In this document: in pieces, positions 1-7,761 of the stretch
Numbering within the stretch: the stretch's first letter is position 1
Layout: every line of letters starts with the position of its first letter
Source of the DNA: Campylobacterota bacterium
GTDB lineage: Bacteria > Bdellovibrionota > Bacteriovoracia > Bacteriovoracales > Bacteriovoracaceae
DNA length: 36,630 nt
NCBI GenBank assembly: GCA_003650125.1
Contig: QNFX01000022.1
Span: 1-36,630, forward strand
Direction of reading: 5' to 3'
Position numbers and translations under genes: made by a program
The notes under the pieces: generated by a model
Told to the model about the DNA's origin: nothing
The model's database searches: none
Seen by the model: the letters and a program-made list of their open reading frames with translations, nothing else

Positions 1-2
1 CT

Positions 3-677
3 TTTATCTTGTTGAGTATTGTGAGCACATCTCTTTTTGCAGAGACGGTTCATATCAAAAATTTTAATGTTTTACAGTCCTTGAACCTTAATGAAGTAAG
101 TAAGGTGAGAAAGAATAAAGCACCTTTTAAGGTTAAACCTGGAATGCATCAAATAAGATATAGAAAAGATGATGGATTGATGTGGGATTCATTAAATATT
201 ACTTTTTTAGCTCTAGGGAAAACTGCAAAATTTAAAATTGCGAGTCCTTTATTTATCGCAATTAAAGATGAGGATTCTTTTGTGCTTCCTGCTCAGAATT
301 CTTTACAAGGTTATTCGATCACCTCAAATGTTGGAAAACCTAAAATAGTCAAAACTTGGGATAACAAAACTCGAGAATATTGTGTTTTGAAAAAATTAGA
401 GAAAGAGATCGAGGTTTGTGAACCGGCAATGGATTACATTCCATTTACCTTTCGGGATAAAGTTCAAGTGCGAGGAGGAGGATCCTCCTTTTGCTATAAA
501 AAACCGACTACTGAGATTATATGGGGCAAACAATTTGTGTATTATAAGCATAGACAAACCCAAGCGGAGGCCATTTTTAAATTGATAAGTGGGAGAGGGA
601 ATGAAATTGTTGCTCAAGGAAATTTTCTCAAAACAGAAATTGAAAGTAAGAGAATCAAAGCAGACAAATGCAATTAA
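3..677 (+). CDS. secreted protein, possibly DUF2057/YccT-like, 5' end cut by window
   Basis: The reading frame is open to the left window edge and begins inside the hydrophobic core of a signal peptide (FILLSIVSTSLFAE). The true start is therefore probably upstream of the window, and the TTG codons at 9 and 12 are only internal candidates. After the predicted cleavage near FAE the mature protein has about 210 residues. Its first part (a beta strand, then a stretch about a basic-residue segment and a GMHQIRYR motif) resembles the DUF2057/YccT family of periplasmic proteins in layout, but the match is weak and from memory. The C-terminal half is basic with several cysteines and has no motif I recognise. 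The gene stands alone on the plus strand, followed by about 108 bases before the next start. Export is well supported; function is unknown. Confidence 0.6.
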   Translation, partial: FILLSIVSTSLFAETVHIKNFNVLQSLNLNEVSKVRKNKAPFKVKPGMHQIRYRKDDGLMWDSLNITFLALGKTAKFKIASPLFIAIKDEDSFVLPAQNSLQGYSITSNVGKPKIVKTWDNKTREYCVLKKLEKEIEVCEPAMDYIPFTFRDKVQVRGGGSSFCYKKPTTEIIWGKQFVYYKHRQTQAEAIFKLISGRGNEIVAQGNFLKTEIESKRIKADKCN

Positions 678-748
678 ATCTATGAGTATTCACAGAGTCA
701 GACATTGGAAAAACCTTCCCCTTTAGAGGACTTCATTCATATTAAATA

Positions 749-782
749 GCACTCCTACCGAAAGTTATGTAAATAGGAGTGC
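749..782 (+). promoter_or_regulatory. 9-bp hairpin covering the Shine-Dalgarno of the LOG gene
   Basis: GCACTCCTA at 749-757 is the exact reverse complement of TAGGAGTGC at 774-782, leaving a 16-nt loop. The right arm contains the AGGAG ribosome-binding site (775-779) of the TTG-initiated gene at 786. In RNA the stem would hide that site. No T-run follows, so it is not an intrinsic terminator. Translational control is inference. Confidence 0.55.
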
Positions 783-785
783 AAA

Positions 786-1490
786 TTGAAACACGCTGAA
801 AATAAGACGCTTAAAAGTGGCTCTGCTGAAATCGAACTATTAGAAAATACTCACAAGGGCCATGATATTGTCCGGGACTCCTGGAGGGTGCTGCGAATTC
901 AATCAGAAATAGTTGATGGCTTTGAAAACCTAAAAAAGTTGACGAATACAGTATCAATGTTTGGATCTGCACGAGCGCCAGTAGGTACCCCTGCTTATAA
1001 AAAATCATTTGAACTTGCCAAGCTTTTAAGTACCAATGGTATTTCAGTTATTAGTGGTGGCGGGCCAGGTCTAATGGAGGCCTTTAACAAGGGGGCACAG
1101 GCCGGAAAAGAAGGGACTTCTGTAGGACTTAATATTGAACTTCCTTTTGAACAAGAACCTAATAAATACCAAGATATTGAACTTGAATTTAGATATTTCT
1201 TCGTCAGAAAACTTATGTTTGTAAGATATGCTGATGCTTATATTTTTTGTCCTGGAGGTTTTGGAACCTTGGATGAGCTTTTTGATGTTATTACTCTCAT
1301 TCAAACTAAGAAAATCCAACACTCACCTGTCATTTTAATGGGAAAAGAATATTGGAGTGGCCTTCTTGGGTGGATGAAAAAAAACATGCTTGAAAATAAA
1401 TATATAGATGAAAGTGATTTACTTCGTATTCATACCTTAGACGATCCCAAAGAAATTCTTGATGTAATTAAAGAGGCATGGAAGGAATAA
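786..1490 (+). CDS. LOG family protein (nucleoside 5'-monophosphate phosphoribohydrolase type)
   Basis: This 234-residue protein has the hallmark LOG-family signatures: SGGGPGLMEAFNKGA at about 90-104 and PGGFGTLDE at 156-164, with the conserved Arg-Lys pair at 141-142. LOG proteins (TIGR00730, once misnamed lysine decarboxylases) are Rossmann-fold enzymes that release the base from nucleoside 5'-monophosphates. In bacteria the usual role is nucleotide salvage or turnover rather than hormone synthesis. About 50 residues precede the core. The start is TTG at 786, chosen because AGGAG lies at 775-779 with good spacing and no in-frame ATG precedes the core. That ribosome-binding site sits in a perfect 9-bp stem. 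The 3' end overlaps the convergent glycerophosphodiesterase gene by 23 bp. Family assignment is firm; the actual substrate is not known. Confidence 0.9.
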   Translation: MKHAENKTLKSGSAEIELLENTHKGHDIVRDSWRVLRIQSEIVDGFENLKKLTNTVSMFGSARAPVGTPAYKKSFELAKLLSTNGISVISGGGPGLMEAFNKGAQAGKEGTSVGLNIELPFEQEPNKYQDIELEFRYFFVRKLMFVRYADAYIFCPGGFGTLDELFDVITLIQTKKIQHSPVILMGKEYWSGLLGWMKKNMLENKYIDESDLLRIHTLDDPKEILDVIKEAWKE

Positions 1491-2154
1491 GGCTAGCAAA
1501 ATCGGTGCAGACATAGTCTACACCCATTTCTTTAAACTTTTTTAAAGCTCTATGATTATTGGCATTCCATGTGGTTACTAAGAAGTTCTCCTGATGACAC
1601 TGTATGATTAACTCTTCATCTAAGTGAATGGTTGAAAGGGAAATACCATCAGCATTGCAGGCCTTGATAATCGCTATAGGGTTGATCGGAAGGGCATACA
1701 TTAAACATTGTGCCTTGATAGTACTATCTAAGGCCTTAGTATTTTTAACCCAACGATGATTAAAAGATTTAACGATTGAATGATTGACGTAGTCTTTTTT
1801 TCTTATCAGATTAATGACTTCTTTTTCACAATCTGGCGCCTTAAGTTCAATGAAAATATCTGCATTAAAGCTTTTAACTAAATCCATAACCTCTTCGAGG
1901 GTGGGGATTTGCTCACCTTCGCCAGCATCTAATTTTTTTAGCTCATTATAGGTTTTCCCTATTATATTCCCTGATCCGTTGGTGGTTCGATCTACGGTAG
2001 AGTCATGGATAACCATGAGTTTTCCATCTTTAGATAAGTGAACATCGATTTCAACACCGGAGATGCTTTGCTCTAAAGCAAAATTAATTCCTTTAAGAGT
2101 ATTCTCAGGAGCTTCACCTTTGGCGCCTCGATGTCCTATGAATTTAGTTATCAT
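1468..2154 (-). CDS. glycerophosphodiester phosphodiesterase (GDPD), cytoplasmic type
   Basis: Residues H8-R9, E35, D37 and H50-D51 match the GDPD catalytic and metal-binding set (HRG...ENT, EIDV, HD), followed by the DRTTNG motif common to bacterial UgpQ-like enzymes. At 228 residues it is the short form with no signal peptide, so it should hydrolyse glycerophosphodiesters in the cytoplasm to glycerol 3-phosphate and an alcohol. The start at 2154 lies inside the end of purT (11-bp overlap), which implies translational coupling as the last gene of the minus-strand run. Its 3' end overlaps the convergent LOG gene. Family is certain; the physiological substrate is not visible. Confidence 0.92.
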   Translation of the reverse strand: MITKFIGHRGAKGEAPENTLKGINFALEQSISGVEIDVHLSKDGKLMVIHDSTVDRTTNGSGNIIGKTYNELKKLDAGEGEQIPTLEEVMDLVKSFNADIFIELKAPDCEKEVINLIRKKDYVNHSIVKSFNHRWVKNTKALDSTIKAQCLMYALPINPIAIIKACNADGISLSTIHLDEELIIQCHQENFLVTTWNANNHRALKKFKEMGVDYVCTDFASLIPSMPL

Positions 2155-3307
2155 ATTCTAACTCAACCAGAGATGCGGCCTCTTTGGCCTTTTTAACAGA
2201 TTCTTCAATTGTAGCACCTCGAGCAAGGGCCACTCCCATTCTTCTATTGGGTCTCGAAGTAAGTTTTCTAAAAATGATCACCTCGGTATCGGGGATGGCC
2301 AAGGCCTGGTCGATTCCTTTATAAGATATTTTCTTGGACTCACGGTCAGCAAGGATAACTGCCGAAGCTGCGGCATTAGAAACATATTGTATTTTAGGAA
2401 TAGGGAGTCCTAGAATTGCTCTTACATGAAGATCAAACTCTGAGAGGTCTTGGGAAATTAAGGTAACCATTCCGGTATCATGAGGTCTTGGAGAGAGTTC
2501 AGAAAAAATAACCTCATCACCTTTTATAAAAAACTCAACACCAAAAATACCAGCACCGCCTAAACGATCAGTGACTTTCTTTGACATCTCTTGTGCTCTT
2601 TTTAGCGCGATATCAGATATTTCGGCCGGCAGCCAGGATTCACGGTAATCACCATCCTCTTGCCTATGACCTATGGGTTTTACATAAAGAGTTTCAGCAT
2701 TTATTTGTTTAATTGTTAAAAGGGTAATTTCGGTATCAAATTTGATAAATTCTTCAATGATCACTTCCTGCTCATCACCTCTCATTCCAGTGGCAGCAAA
2801 ATCCCATGCTGCTTGAAAGTCATCTATTTTGGAAAGGGTTGATTGTCCTTTACCAGAGGAAGACATGATAGGTTTTATTACGCAGGGAACACCAATTAAT
2901 GTTGCCTTCTCTTTTAATTCCTCTGCTGATTTAGCATAGGCATATTTGGCCGTTCTTAAATTTAGCTCTTCACTTGCAACTTCTCTGATGGCCACTCTAT
3001 TCATGGTTAAATAGGCGGCTTCAGCGGTGGGAATAACGTTGATGCCACGGTCTTCAAACTCTTTTAACTTTTCTGTCCGAATGGCCTCTATTTCAGGGAT
3101 AATATGGGTGGGATTATGCTTTTTTACAATTTTATCAAGCTGATCAGCATCGAGCATATTGATTACTTCAGAAGTATCAGCAAGTTGCATCGCGGGAGCT
3201 CCCTCGTACCTGTCAACTGCAATAACATAATGTCCTAGTCGTTTAGCGGCAATGACCACTTCTCGGCCTAGTTCTCCGGCCCCTAAAATCATTAGCTTTT
3301 TTGTCAT
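2144..3307 (-). CDS. purT: formate-dependent phosphoribosylglycinamide formyltransferase (GAR transformylase 2)
   Basis: This 387-residue ATP-grasp protein is close to the usual PurT length of about 390. It opens with a LGAGELGREV nucleotide-binding loop and has the ATP-grasp segment VIKPIMSSSGKGQS (about 145-158). The late motif SELSPRPHDTG is typical of the PurT/PurK group, and the full pattern fits PurT. PurT uses formate and ATP to formylate GAR in purine synthesis without a folate donor. The upstream minus-strand gene (CheW-like) ends 56 bases away. A TTGACA hexamer lies at 3362-3367, but no good -10 follows. A 6-bp inverted repeat (3315-3336) sits in the leader, and no strong Shine-Dalgarno is seen. 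Translation is coupled to the GDPD gene downstream. Confidence 0.95.
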   Translation of the reverse strand: MTKKLMILGAGELGREVVIAAKRLGHYVIAVDRYEGAPAMQLADTSEVINMLDADQLDKIVKKHNPTHIIPEIEAIRTEKLKEFEDRGINVIPTAEAAYLTMNRVAIREVASEELNLRTAKYAYAKSAEELKEKATLIGVPCVIKPIMSSSGKGQSTLSKIDDFQAAWDFAATGMRGDEQEVIIEEFIKFDTEITLLTIKQINAETLYVKPIGHRQEDGDYRESWLPAEISDIALKRAQEMSKKVTDRLGGAGIFGVEFFIKGDEVIFSELSPRPHDTGMVTLISQDLSEFDLHVRAILGLPIPKIQYVSNAAASAVILADRESKKISYKGIDQALAIPDTEVIIFRKLTSRPNRRMGVALARGATIEESVKKAKEAASLVELEYDN

Positions 3308-3363
3308 AAGTTACACCCATAAAATAATTGATGGGTCATCTTGCGAAAAATCTCAAAGGATTG

Positions 3364-4257
3364 TCAACGGGCATCACCTAATAGGTGATAGGGGATTATG
3401 TCTTGAAAATATTCGTCGCTTTGTTTATTCATTATGAAAAGGGGAGCATCTTCAAACATAGTTATAAAAGTAATTGGTCCATTGTAATTGGGGCCGGTTA
3501 TGTCTTTAACGTGGGTGAAAATCCCAGTGTCTAATTCTTGTATTTTAAGTATCTTATCTACTTCAAGACCTATTAATATTCCTATTTTTGTTGCAACTAA
3601 TATAATTTTAGTCCCCTCATTTTTTGGACTGAATTCTTCTCCTAAATCATTCGTTCGATTAATTATCAGGATTTTTTGTTCTCTGTGCGTAATAATATCT
3701 GAAAAATAAGTATTATCAATGGGGGTCATTTTCTCTGAGGGCATATAAATAATTTCTTTTATTTTTTGTTCCATGAGAGCAAAATGTTCTCCTCTAATTT
3801 CGAAAATGATATATTTTTCAAGGTTTGAATCGATTGATTGGTCAAGTGCTTCAGGGGGAAGGGAATTGACCAGTTCTTGAACCCAATCTTTAAGAAGATT
3901 TAATTTTTTAAGGTTTTTTTCTTTTAGGGTTTTAGAGTCGGGTTCATTTTCTAAATCAGATAAATAGGTTCTGATGTCTTGAAAACCACCACTTATAAAT
4001 AATTGGGCCTCTTCTAAAAGATCTGGGTCGGTGTAGCCTAATCTGGTAAGTGTCTCATCAAGATTTATAAGGCAGTTAAAAAGTTCAACAAGGGATGATT
4101 TGAAAATATCAAGACGCAATTGATCAGATTCGTTAAATAGGGTCTCAAATGTGACTTGAATCCTTGAGAAACAGTCATCGGGCCTAGTAGAAAAACTTGT
4201 AAGTTCAGCATGACATTTTTCGACCAGTAAATTTATTTTTGCTAAATCAATGGACAT
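3364..4257 (-). CDS. CheW-domain protein with helical N-terminal extension
   Basis: Residues about 145-290 form a CheW-like fold: YIIFEIRGEHFALMEQKIKEI, a phi-I-N-R strand (KILIINRTND), and IGLEVDKILKIQEL. CheW domains dock chemoreceptors to CheA kinases. The first 140 or so residues are predicted helical and acidic, with no receptor or receiver motif. They do not carry the HxxKG signature of an HPt domain, although a degenerate HPt-like bundle cannot be excluded. The gene starts one base after the CheA-like stop, so the pair is almost certainly cotranscribed and probably coupled. At 297 residues it is about twice the length of a plain CheW. No receptor, CheR, CheB or CheY is nearby, so the pathway it serves is unknown. 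Confidence 0.8.
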   Translation of the reverse strand: MSIDLAKINLLVEKCHAELTSFSTRPDDCFSRIQVTFETLFNESDQLRLDIFKSSLVELFNCLINLDETLTRLGYTDPDLLEEAQLFISGGFQDIRTYLSDLENEPDSKTLKEKNLKKLNLLKDWVQELVNSLPPEALDQSIDSNLEKYIIFEIRGEHFALMEQKIKEIIYMPSEKMTPIDNTYFSDIITHREQKILIINRTNDLGEEFSPKNEGTKIILVATKIGILIGLEVDKILKIQELDTGIFTHVKDITGPNYNGPITFITMFEDAPLFIMNKQSDEYFQDIIPYHLLGDAR

Positions 4258-4258
4258 C

Positions 4259-5473
4259 TTAAACCTTTTTTTCTAAGTGATAATTTGCCATCTTTTGAAG
4301 ATCGAGAAGATTGCTTACCTGGCCATTGGATAAAACTGCAGTTCCACTGATGAAATTATTATTCGTTATAAAATCATAATCAAAGGGGTTTAAAACGATT
4401 TGTAATTGATTGAAAATATTATCTACTTTTAAGGCCATGGGCCTACCTCCGTGATTAAAAATTATGCCAACTTCTCTAGGTTTTCCAATCGGAGGGTGTA
4501 ATTCTTGGGTAAATAGAACTTTTGGTTCAATCAAGGGAATGGGAACTCCTTGATAAAATATAAACTTTTTAGAGTTTGGTACTTCTTTTATGGTTACATC
4601 TTTTAAGCTTACAATTTCCATTACTTCATTAATGGCGATTAGATACTTTATACAATTGATCTCTACAACCAGGGCATCCATTATTGTAGTGTTTAGGGGA
4701 AGGATAATAAAAAATTCAAGGCCCTGCCCAGGATGATTTTTTATTTCTATTCGGCCTCTTAATTTTTCGATAACTCTTTTGCCTACTTCAAGTCCAACAC
4801 CTCGACCTGAAATTTCAGTTATATTCTCTGATGTTGAAAAGCCAGGTTTAAATAAAAGAGAAAATACTTCACTATCCGGTAAAGTAGATGGATTTAACTT
4901 GGAGTCTAAAAGTCCTTTTTTAATTGCTTTATTTATTACTTTTTCTCGATTAATTCCTCTACCATCATCAGTTAGTGAAATAATAACTTCATTTCCTATT
5001 TTTTCTGCCCTCAGTGAGATGGTTCCAGTTTCACTTTTACCTAACTTTTTTCTTTCCTGGGGAGATTCAATCCCATGATCAAGAGAATTTCTAATTAAAT
5101 GGGGAAAAATATCAGATAAAATATCAATCATCTCTCGATCAATTAAGGTATCTTCACCTTCATAATGTAATTCAATTTCTCGATTTATTTTTTTTGCAGT
5201 TTCAAGAGCAATCCTATGGGCCTTAAGAAATAATGACCTTATAGGAGTTAATCTTAAAGAAAGAATTCTATCTTCAATGGTTCTAATCAAGATATCGAGG
5301 TCACTAAGAGATGTTTTTAAGAATTGGCTTGATAGGGACTTTATTTCTTCGTTTTCCAATAATTGATTTTTAAGCAGCACCAACTGTCCGGTTAAATTAA
5401 AAATCTCTTGAATTGAGTCAGCATTTACTCTTAAAGTGGAGCTTGCTTGTGATTTTCTTTTTTCTATTTCCAT
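4259..5473 (-). CDS. CheA-like sensor kinase core lacking the HPt (P1) domain
   Basis: Domains in order: a P3 dimerisation hairpin (about 10-85, with the LSLRLTPIRSL motif), a P4 HATPase_c domain (about 90-260), and a P5 CheW-like domain (about 262-400). The ATP site looks intact: N-box H125, N129, D132; G1 box DDGRGI at 169-174; F-box around FKPGFST; G2 box GRGVGLEV at 223-230. The P1 phosphotransfer domain and P2 are absent. This is not a mis-called start, because an in-frame TAA occurs at 5495-5497, only a few codons upstream. At 404 residues it is far shorter than a classical CheA (about 650). It must phosphorylate an HPt protein in trans or have lost signalling. It is followed with a one-base gap by the CheW-like gene and preceded by a NIF3-family gene. 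Confidence 0.88.
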   Translation of the reverse strand: MEIEKRKSQASSTLRVNADSIQEIFNLTGQLVLLKNQLLENEEIKSLSSQFLKTSLSDLDILIRTIEDRILSLRLTPIRSLFLKAHRIALETAKKINREIELHYEGEDTLIDREMIDILSDIFPHLIRNSLDHGIESPQERKKLGKSETGTISLRAEKIGNEVIISLTDDGRGINREKVINKAIKKGLLDSKLNPSTLPDSEVFSLLFKPGFSTSENITEISGRGVGLEVGKRVIEKLRGRIEIKNHPGQGLEFFIILPLNTTIMDALVVEINCIKYLIAINEVMEIVSLKDVTIKEVPNSKKFIFYQGVPIPLIEPKVLFTQELHPPIGKPREVGIIFNHGGRPMALKVDNIFNQLQIVLNPFDYDFITNNNFISGTAVLSNGQVSNLLDLQKMANYHLEKKV

Positions 5474-5522
5474 TACGTTTATTTTAATAAAATATTAGAA
5501 AAGAGTTAAATCCTCGGATATT

Positions 5523-6290
5523 TTAGGCAGGATTGTTTGAAGGGATGAAAAAACAGTCAATCCCAAACTCATCTTTAGTTTTTTCCATTAAGGCGCAAAT
5601 ACCAAATTTCTCCGTGGCATGATGTCCACCTGCAAACATGGCAATACCGGCCTCTTGTGATTCGTGCCAGTCATGCTCACTGATCTCTCCTGTAAGATAT
5701 CCATCAAGATTGAGATCTTTGGCCAAGCGCCACTGGGAATTTGCTCCGCCAGTTATAATTCCTAGTGTTGAAATTTTGTTCATTCCTTCTGGACAGGCCA
5801 AGATAACAGAGTGATTTAAAATTTTTTCTAAGAGTTGATGGAGCTTATTCACTTCTATTGCCTGGTCAAATGAGCCCCAGGCCCCGGTGGGCATACCTTT
5901 ATAATCGCCAAAAGTGTTTAATTTGATAAGGTCAATTTTATCCGCTAATGCCTTGGCATTTCCAACTTTTAAATTAGCATCTAAAGGAAGGTGGTAGCCA
6001 AAAAGATTGATATCATTTTTAACCAGGGGGATTACTCTTTTTCCAAACGCACCAGTTAAGGTCAAAGGCCCATGGAATTTCCAAAAAAGCCCATGATGAA
6101 CGACTAAGCAATCGGCGTTTTTAGCAATTGCAGCAGTGATTGATTCTCGACAGGCAGAGACAGCAAAAGCAATTCTATTAATCTTTTCCTTTCCAGTTAT
6201 TTGTAGTCCATTGGGCCCATAATCTTCAAATTCTTGGGGATTTAAAAGTCCTGAAAAAAAAGATTCAAGTTCTTCTCTATTTACTGTCAT
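5523..6290 (-). CDS. NIF3 family dinuclear-metal protein (YbgI/GTP cyclohydrolase I type 2-like)
   Basis: The 255-residue protein has the NIF3 metal ligands in order: VVHHGLFW (H65, H66), GYHLPLDAN (H100, D104) and the C-terminal AGGHHATEKFG motif (His and Glu). NIF3/YbgI proteins form hexameric toroids with a two-metal site in each subunit. Their reaction is still poorly defined, despite the database name type 2 GTP cyclohydrolase I. The start overlaps the stop of the upstream TPR gene by 4 bp (ATGA), so the two are translationally coupled. The CheA-like gene follows after 49 bases. Family assignment is confident, function is not. Confidence 0.92.
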   Translation of the reverse strand: MTVNREELESFFSGLLNPQEFEDYGPNGLQITGKEKINRIAFAVSACRESITAAIAKNADCLVVHHGLFWKFHGPLTLTGAFGKRVIPLVKNDINLFGYHLPLDANLKVGNAKALADKIDLIKLNTFGDYKGMPTGAWGSFDQAIEVNKLHQLLEKILNHSVILACPEGMNKISTLGIITGGANSQWRLAKDLNLDGYLTGEISEHDWHESQEAGIAMFAGGHHATEKFGICALMEKTKDEFGIDCFFIPSNNPA

Positions 6291-7261
6291 GCTTTCTCTC
6301 TAGATAACTCAGGTATTTTGCGGATTAATCTTTCGACTGTTTTGTGCAAGACCTGGTGAGTGGGAACTAAAGTAAGCGCCATTTGCAGTTCTTTTAACGC
6401 CTGATCAAATTTTTTTACTTTCATATAAACCCTACTGGAATTGATGTAGGGATATTCTCTGTTTTGGTAATTGATAGATTTCTTGGCCTTTTCAAACCAT
6501 TTTAAACTTTCTTCAAAAAATCCTTCTTCCATAAAAAAGGTTCCAAGATCATTATAAGGGGGCCCATAATCGGGATCTATTTTGATCGCCTTATGGCAAA
6601 GTTTTTTAGCGTCTTCGGTATTTCCTAGTAAGGATTGAACCCAGGACAAAAGGGTTAAGGCCTCGGGAGTTTCTTGGAGATTGATCGCCTTAGAAAAATA
6701 TTCTTTTGCCTTGAGAACCTGTTTTAAATAGATGGCCTCATTTCCAAGGGAAATGAATTCGGTATATTTATTTTTTCTTTTTTCTTCTAAAGAAAGTATA
6801 GGGCAGTGTCTACTATTTACAATATCTTCTATACTTAAAGAAAAATAGGGAAGACCCGCTCTCTCTTTACAAGATAAGATATTCACTCGGGGCAGCTCGA
6901 TTTCGATTGTTCCGTATTCAAGGCAACAGAGATGAAACTGATGAGCGTATTTATATAAAATATTTATAAATTCAGGTCCCCATTCATATTTATGTTTTTT
7001 CTTAAAAGGTAGCTTTAAAAACAAATTAAAAAAATGAATAGTATTTTGAATATCATTGATATGAGAGTTGGTGGATTGATCCATCGTGATCAGGGAATTT
7101 TTATTGTTAAAAAAATCAAAAAGATCTTGGCGGAAGATTTCTAGCTGCTCATCGAGGTTTTTGTTTTTTAATTTAGACAAGACATTAAAGATTCTATCGA
7201 GATAAGAAGAAGCAGAACACAGTTCTGAAATCAGAATATTTTGTTGGCCCTCTCCCATCAT
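6287..7261 (-). CDS. tetratricopeptide (TPR) repeat protein
   Basis: The N-terminal half (1-165) is predicted helical and has no recognised domain; it contains scattered cysteines. From about residue 166 to the end there are roughly four TPR units, for example GNEAIYLKQVLKAKEYFSKA, LLGNTEDAKKLCHKAIKIDP and FFEESLKWFEKA. TPRs are protein-docking scaffolds, so this is likely an adaptor. It lacks a signal peptide. It begins the run leading into NIF3, the CheA-like kinase and CheW, so it could scaffold that signalling pair, but that is context inference only. Two adjacent ATG codons open the frame. A TTGATA / TTTAAT promoter lies immediately upstream. Confidence 0.85.
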   Translation of the reverse strand: MMGEGQQNILISELCSASSYLDRIFNVLSKLKNKNLDEQLEIFRQDLFDFFNNKNSLITMDQSTNSHINDIQNTIHFFNLFLKLPFKKKHKYEWGPEFINILYKYAHQFHLCCLEYGTIEIELPRVNILSCKERAGLPYFSLSIEDIVNSRHCPILSLEEKRKNKYTEFISLGNEAIYLKQVLKAKEYFSKAINLQETPEALTLLSWVQSLLGNTEDAKKLCHKAIKIDPDYGPPYNDLGTFFMEEGFFEESLKWFEKAKKSINYQNREYPYINSSRVYMKVKKFDQALKELQMALTLVPTHQVLHKTVERLIRKIPELSREKA

Positions 7262-7268
7262 TCCCTTG

Positions 7269-7298
7269 ATTAAAAAAATATTTCTTTAAAAATATCAA
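7269..7298 (-). promoter_or_regulatory. candidate promoter of the TPR-NIF3-CheA-CheW run, leaderless spacing
   Basis: On the minus strand TTGATA (7298-7293) is separated by 18 bases from TTTAAT (7274-7269), which ends 7 bases before the ATG at 7261. Transcription would start at or next to the initiation codon. The region is very AT-rich, so chance matches are likely. Confidence 0.35.
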
Positions 7299-7341
7299 TA
7301 ATTGTAAGATTTAGGAAAGCAAAAGACAGAAAAGATTATAT

Positions 7342-7761
7342 TTACCATTCACCAATGTTAGGTGCACTTTTCCAGGGTTCTTTTAAAGGAAGAGGGTCTC
7401 CTTTTTGCAACAGTTCAATAGAGATTTCGTCGGGTGATTTTACAAAGGCCATCCATCCATCTCTTGGAGGTCTATTTATAACAACACCCTTTTTACTCAA
7501 ATCTTCGCAGGTCTTATAAATATCATCAACTTCAAAGGCAAGGTGACCAAAGAACCTTCCTGTGGGGTAGGGGGTTGTCTCATCCCAGTTATAGGTAAGC
7601 TCTATTTCTGGGGCCCCTTTTTTAGCGGCCAGAAAAACCAGAGTAAAACGACCGTCTTTATGTTCGTGGCGCCGAGTTTCAATTAGTCCGAGTTTATTAA
7701 TGAAAAAATCTAGGGCCTTATCAAGGTCTAAGACCCGAATCATAGAATGTAGGTATCTCAT
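7342..7761 (-). CDS. gloA: lactoylglutathione lyase (glyoxalase I)
   Basis: A 139-residue vicinal-oxygen-chelate protein with the two beta-alpha-beta-beta-beta modules of glyoxalase I. The four metal ligands are visible at H5 (LHSMIRV), E54 (EIELTYNW), H73 (FGHLAFEV) and E116 (ISIELLQ), matching the E. coli GloA pattern. It isomerises the hemithioacetal of methylglyoxal and glutathione to S-lactoylglutathione in the cytoplasm. The length is typical, with a short C-terminal tail. Its ATG follows directly on the stop codon of the Gly-rich secreted protein gene (7762), so the two are probably cotranscribed, although no functional link is obvious. Confidence 0.93.
   Translation of the reverse strand: MRYLHSMIRVLDLDKALDFFINKLGLIETRRHEHKDGRFTLVFLAAKKGAPEIELTYNWDETTPYPTGRFFGHLAFEVDDIYKTCEDLSKKGVVINRPPRDGWMAFVKSPDEISIELLQKGDPLPLKEPWKSAPNIGEW

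Noticed and set aside
786-1490. lysine decarboxylase
   Set aside because: The PGGxGTxxE signature was historically labelled this way, but it marks LOG-type phosphoribohydrolases, and no PLP-binding lysine motif is present.
3315-3336. ACCCAT/ATGGGT inverted repeat in the purT leader as a riboswitch or terminator
   Set aside because: Only 6 bp with an AT-rich loop, no T-run, and no further structure; it is noted in the purT entry but not claimed as an element.
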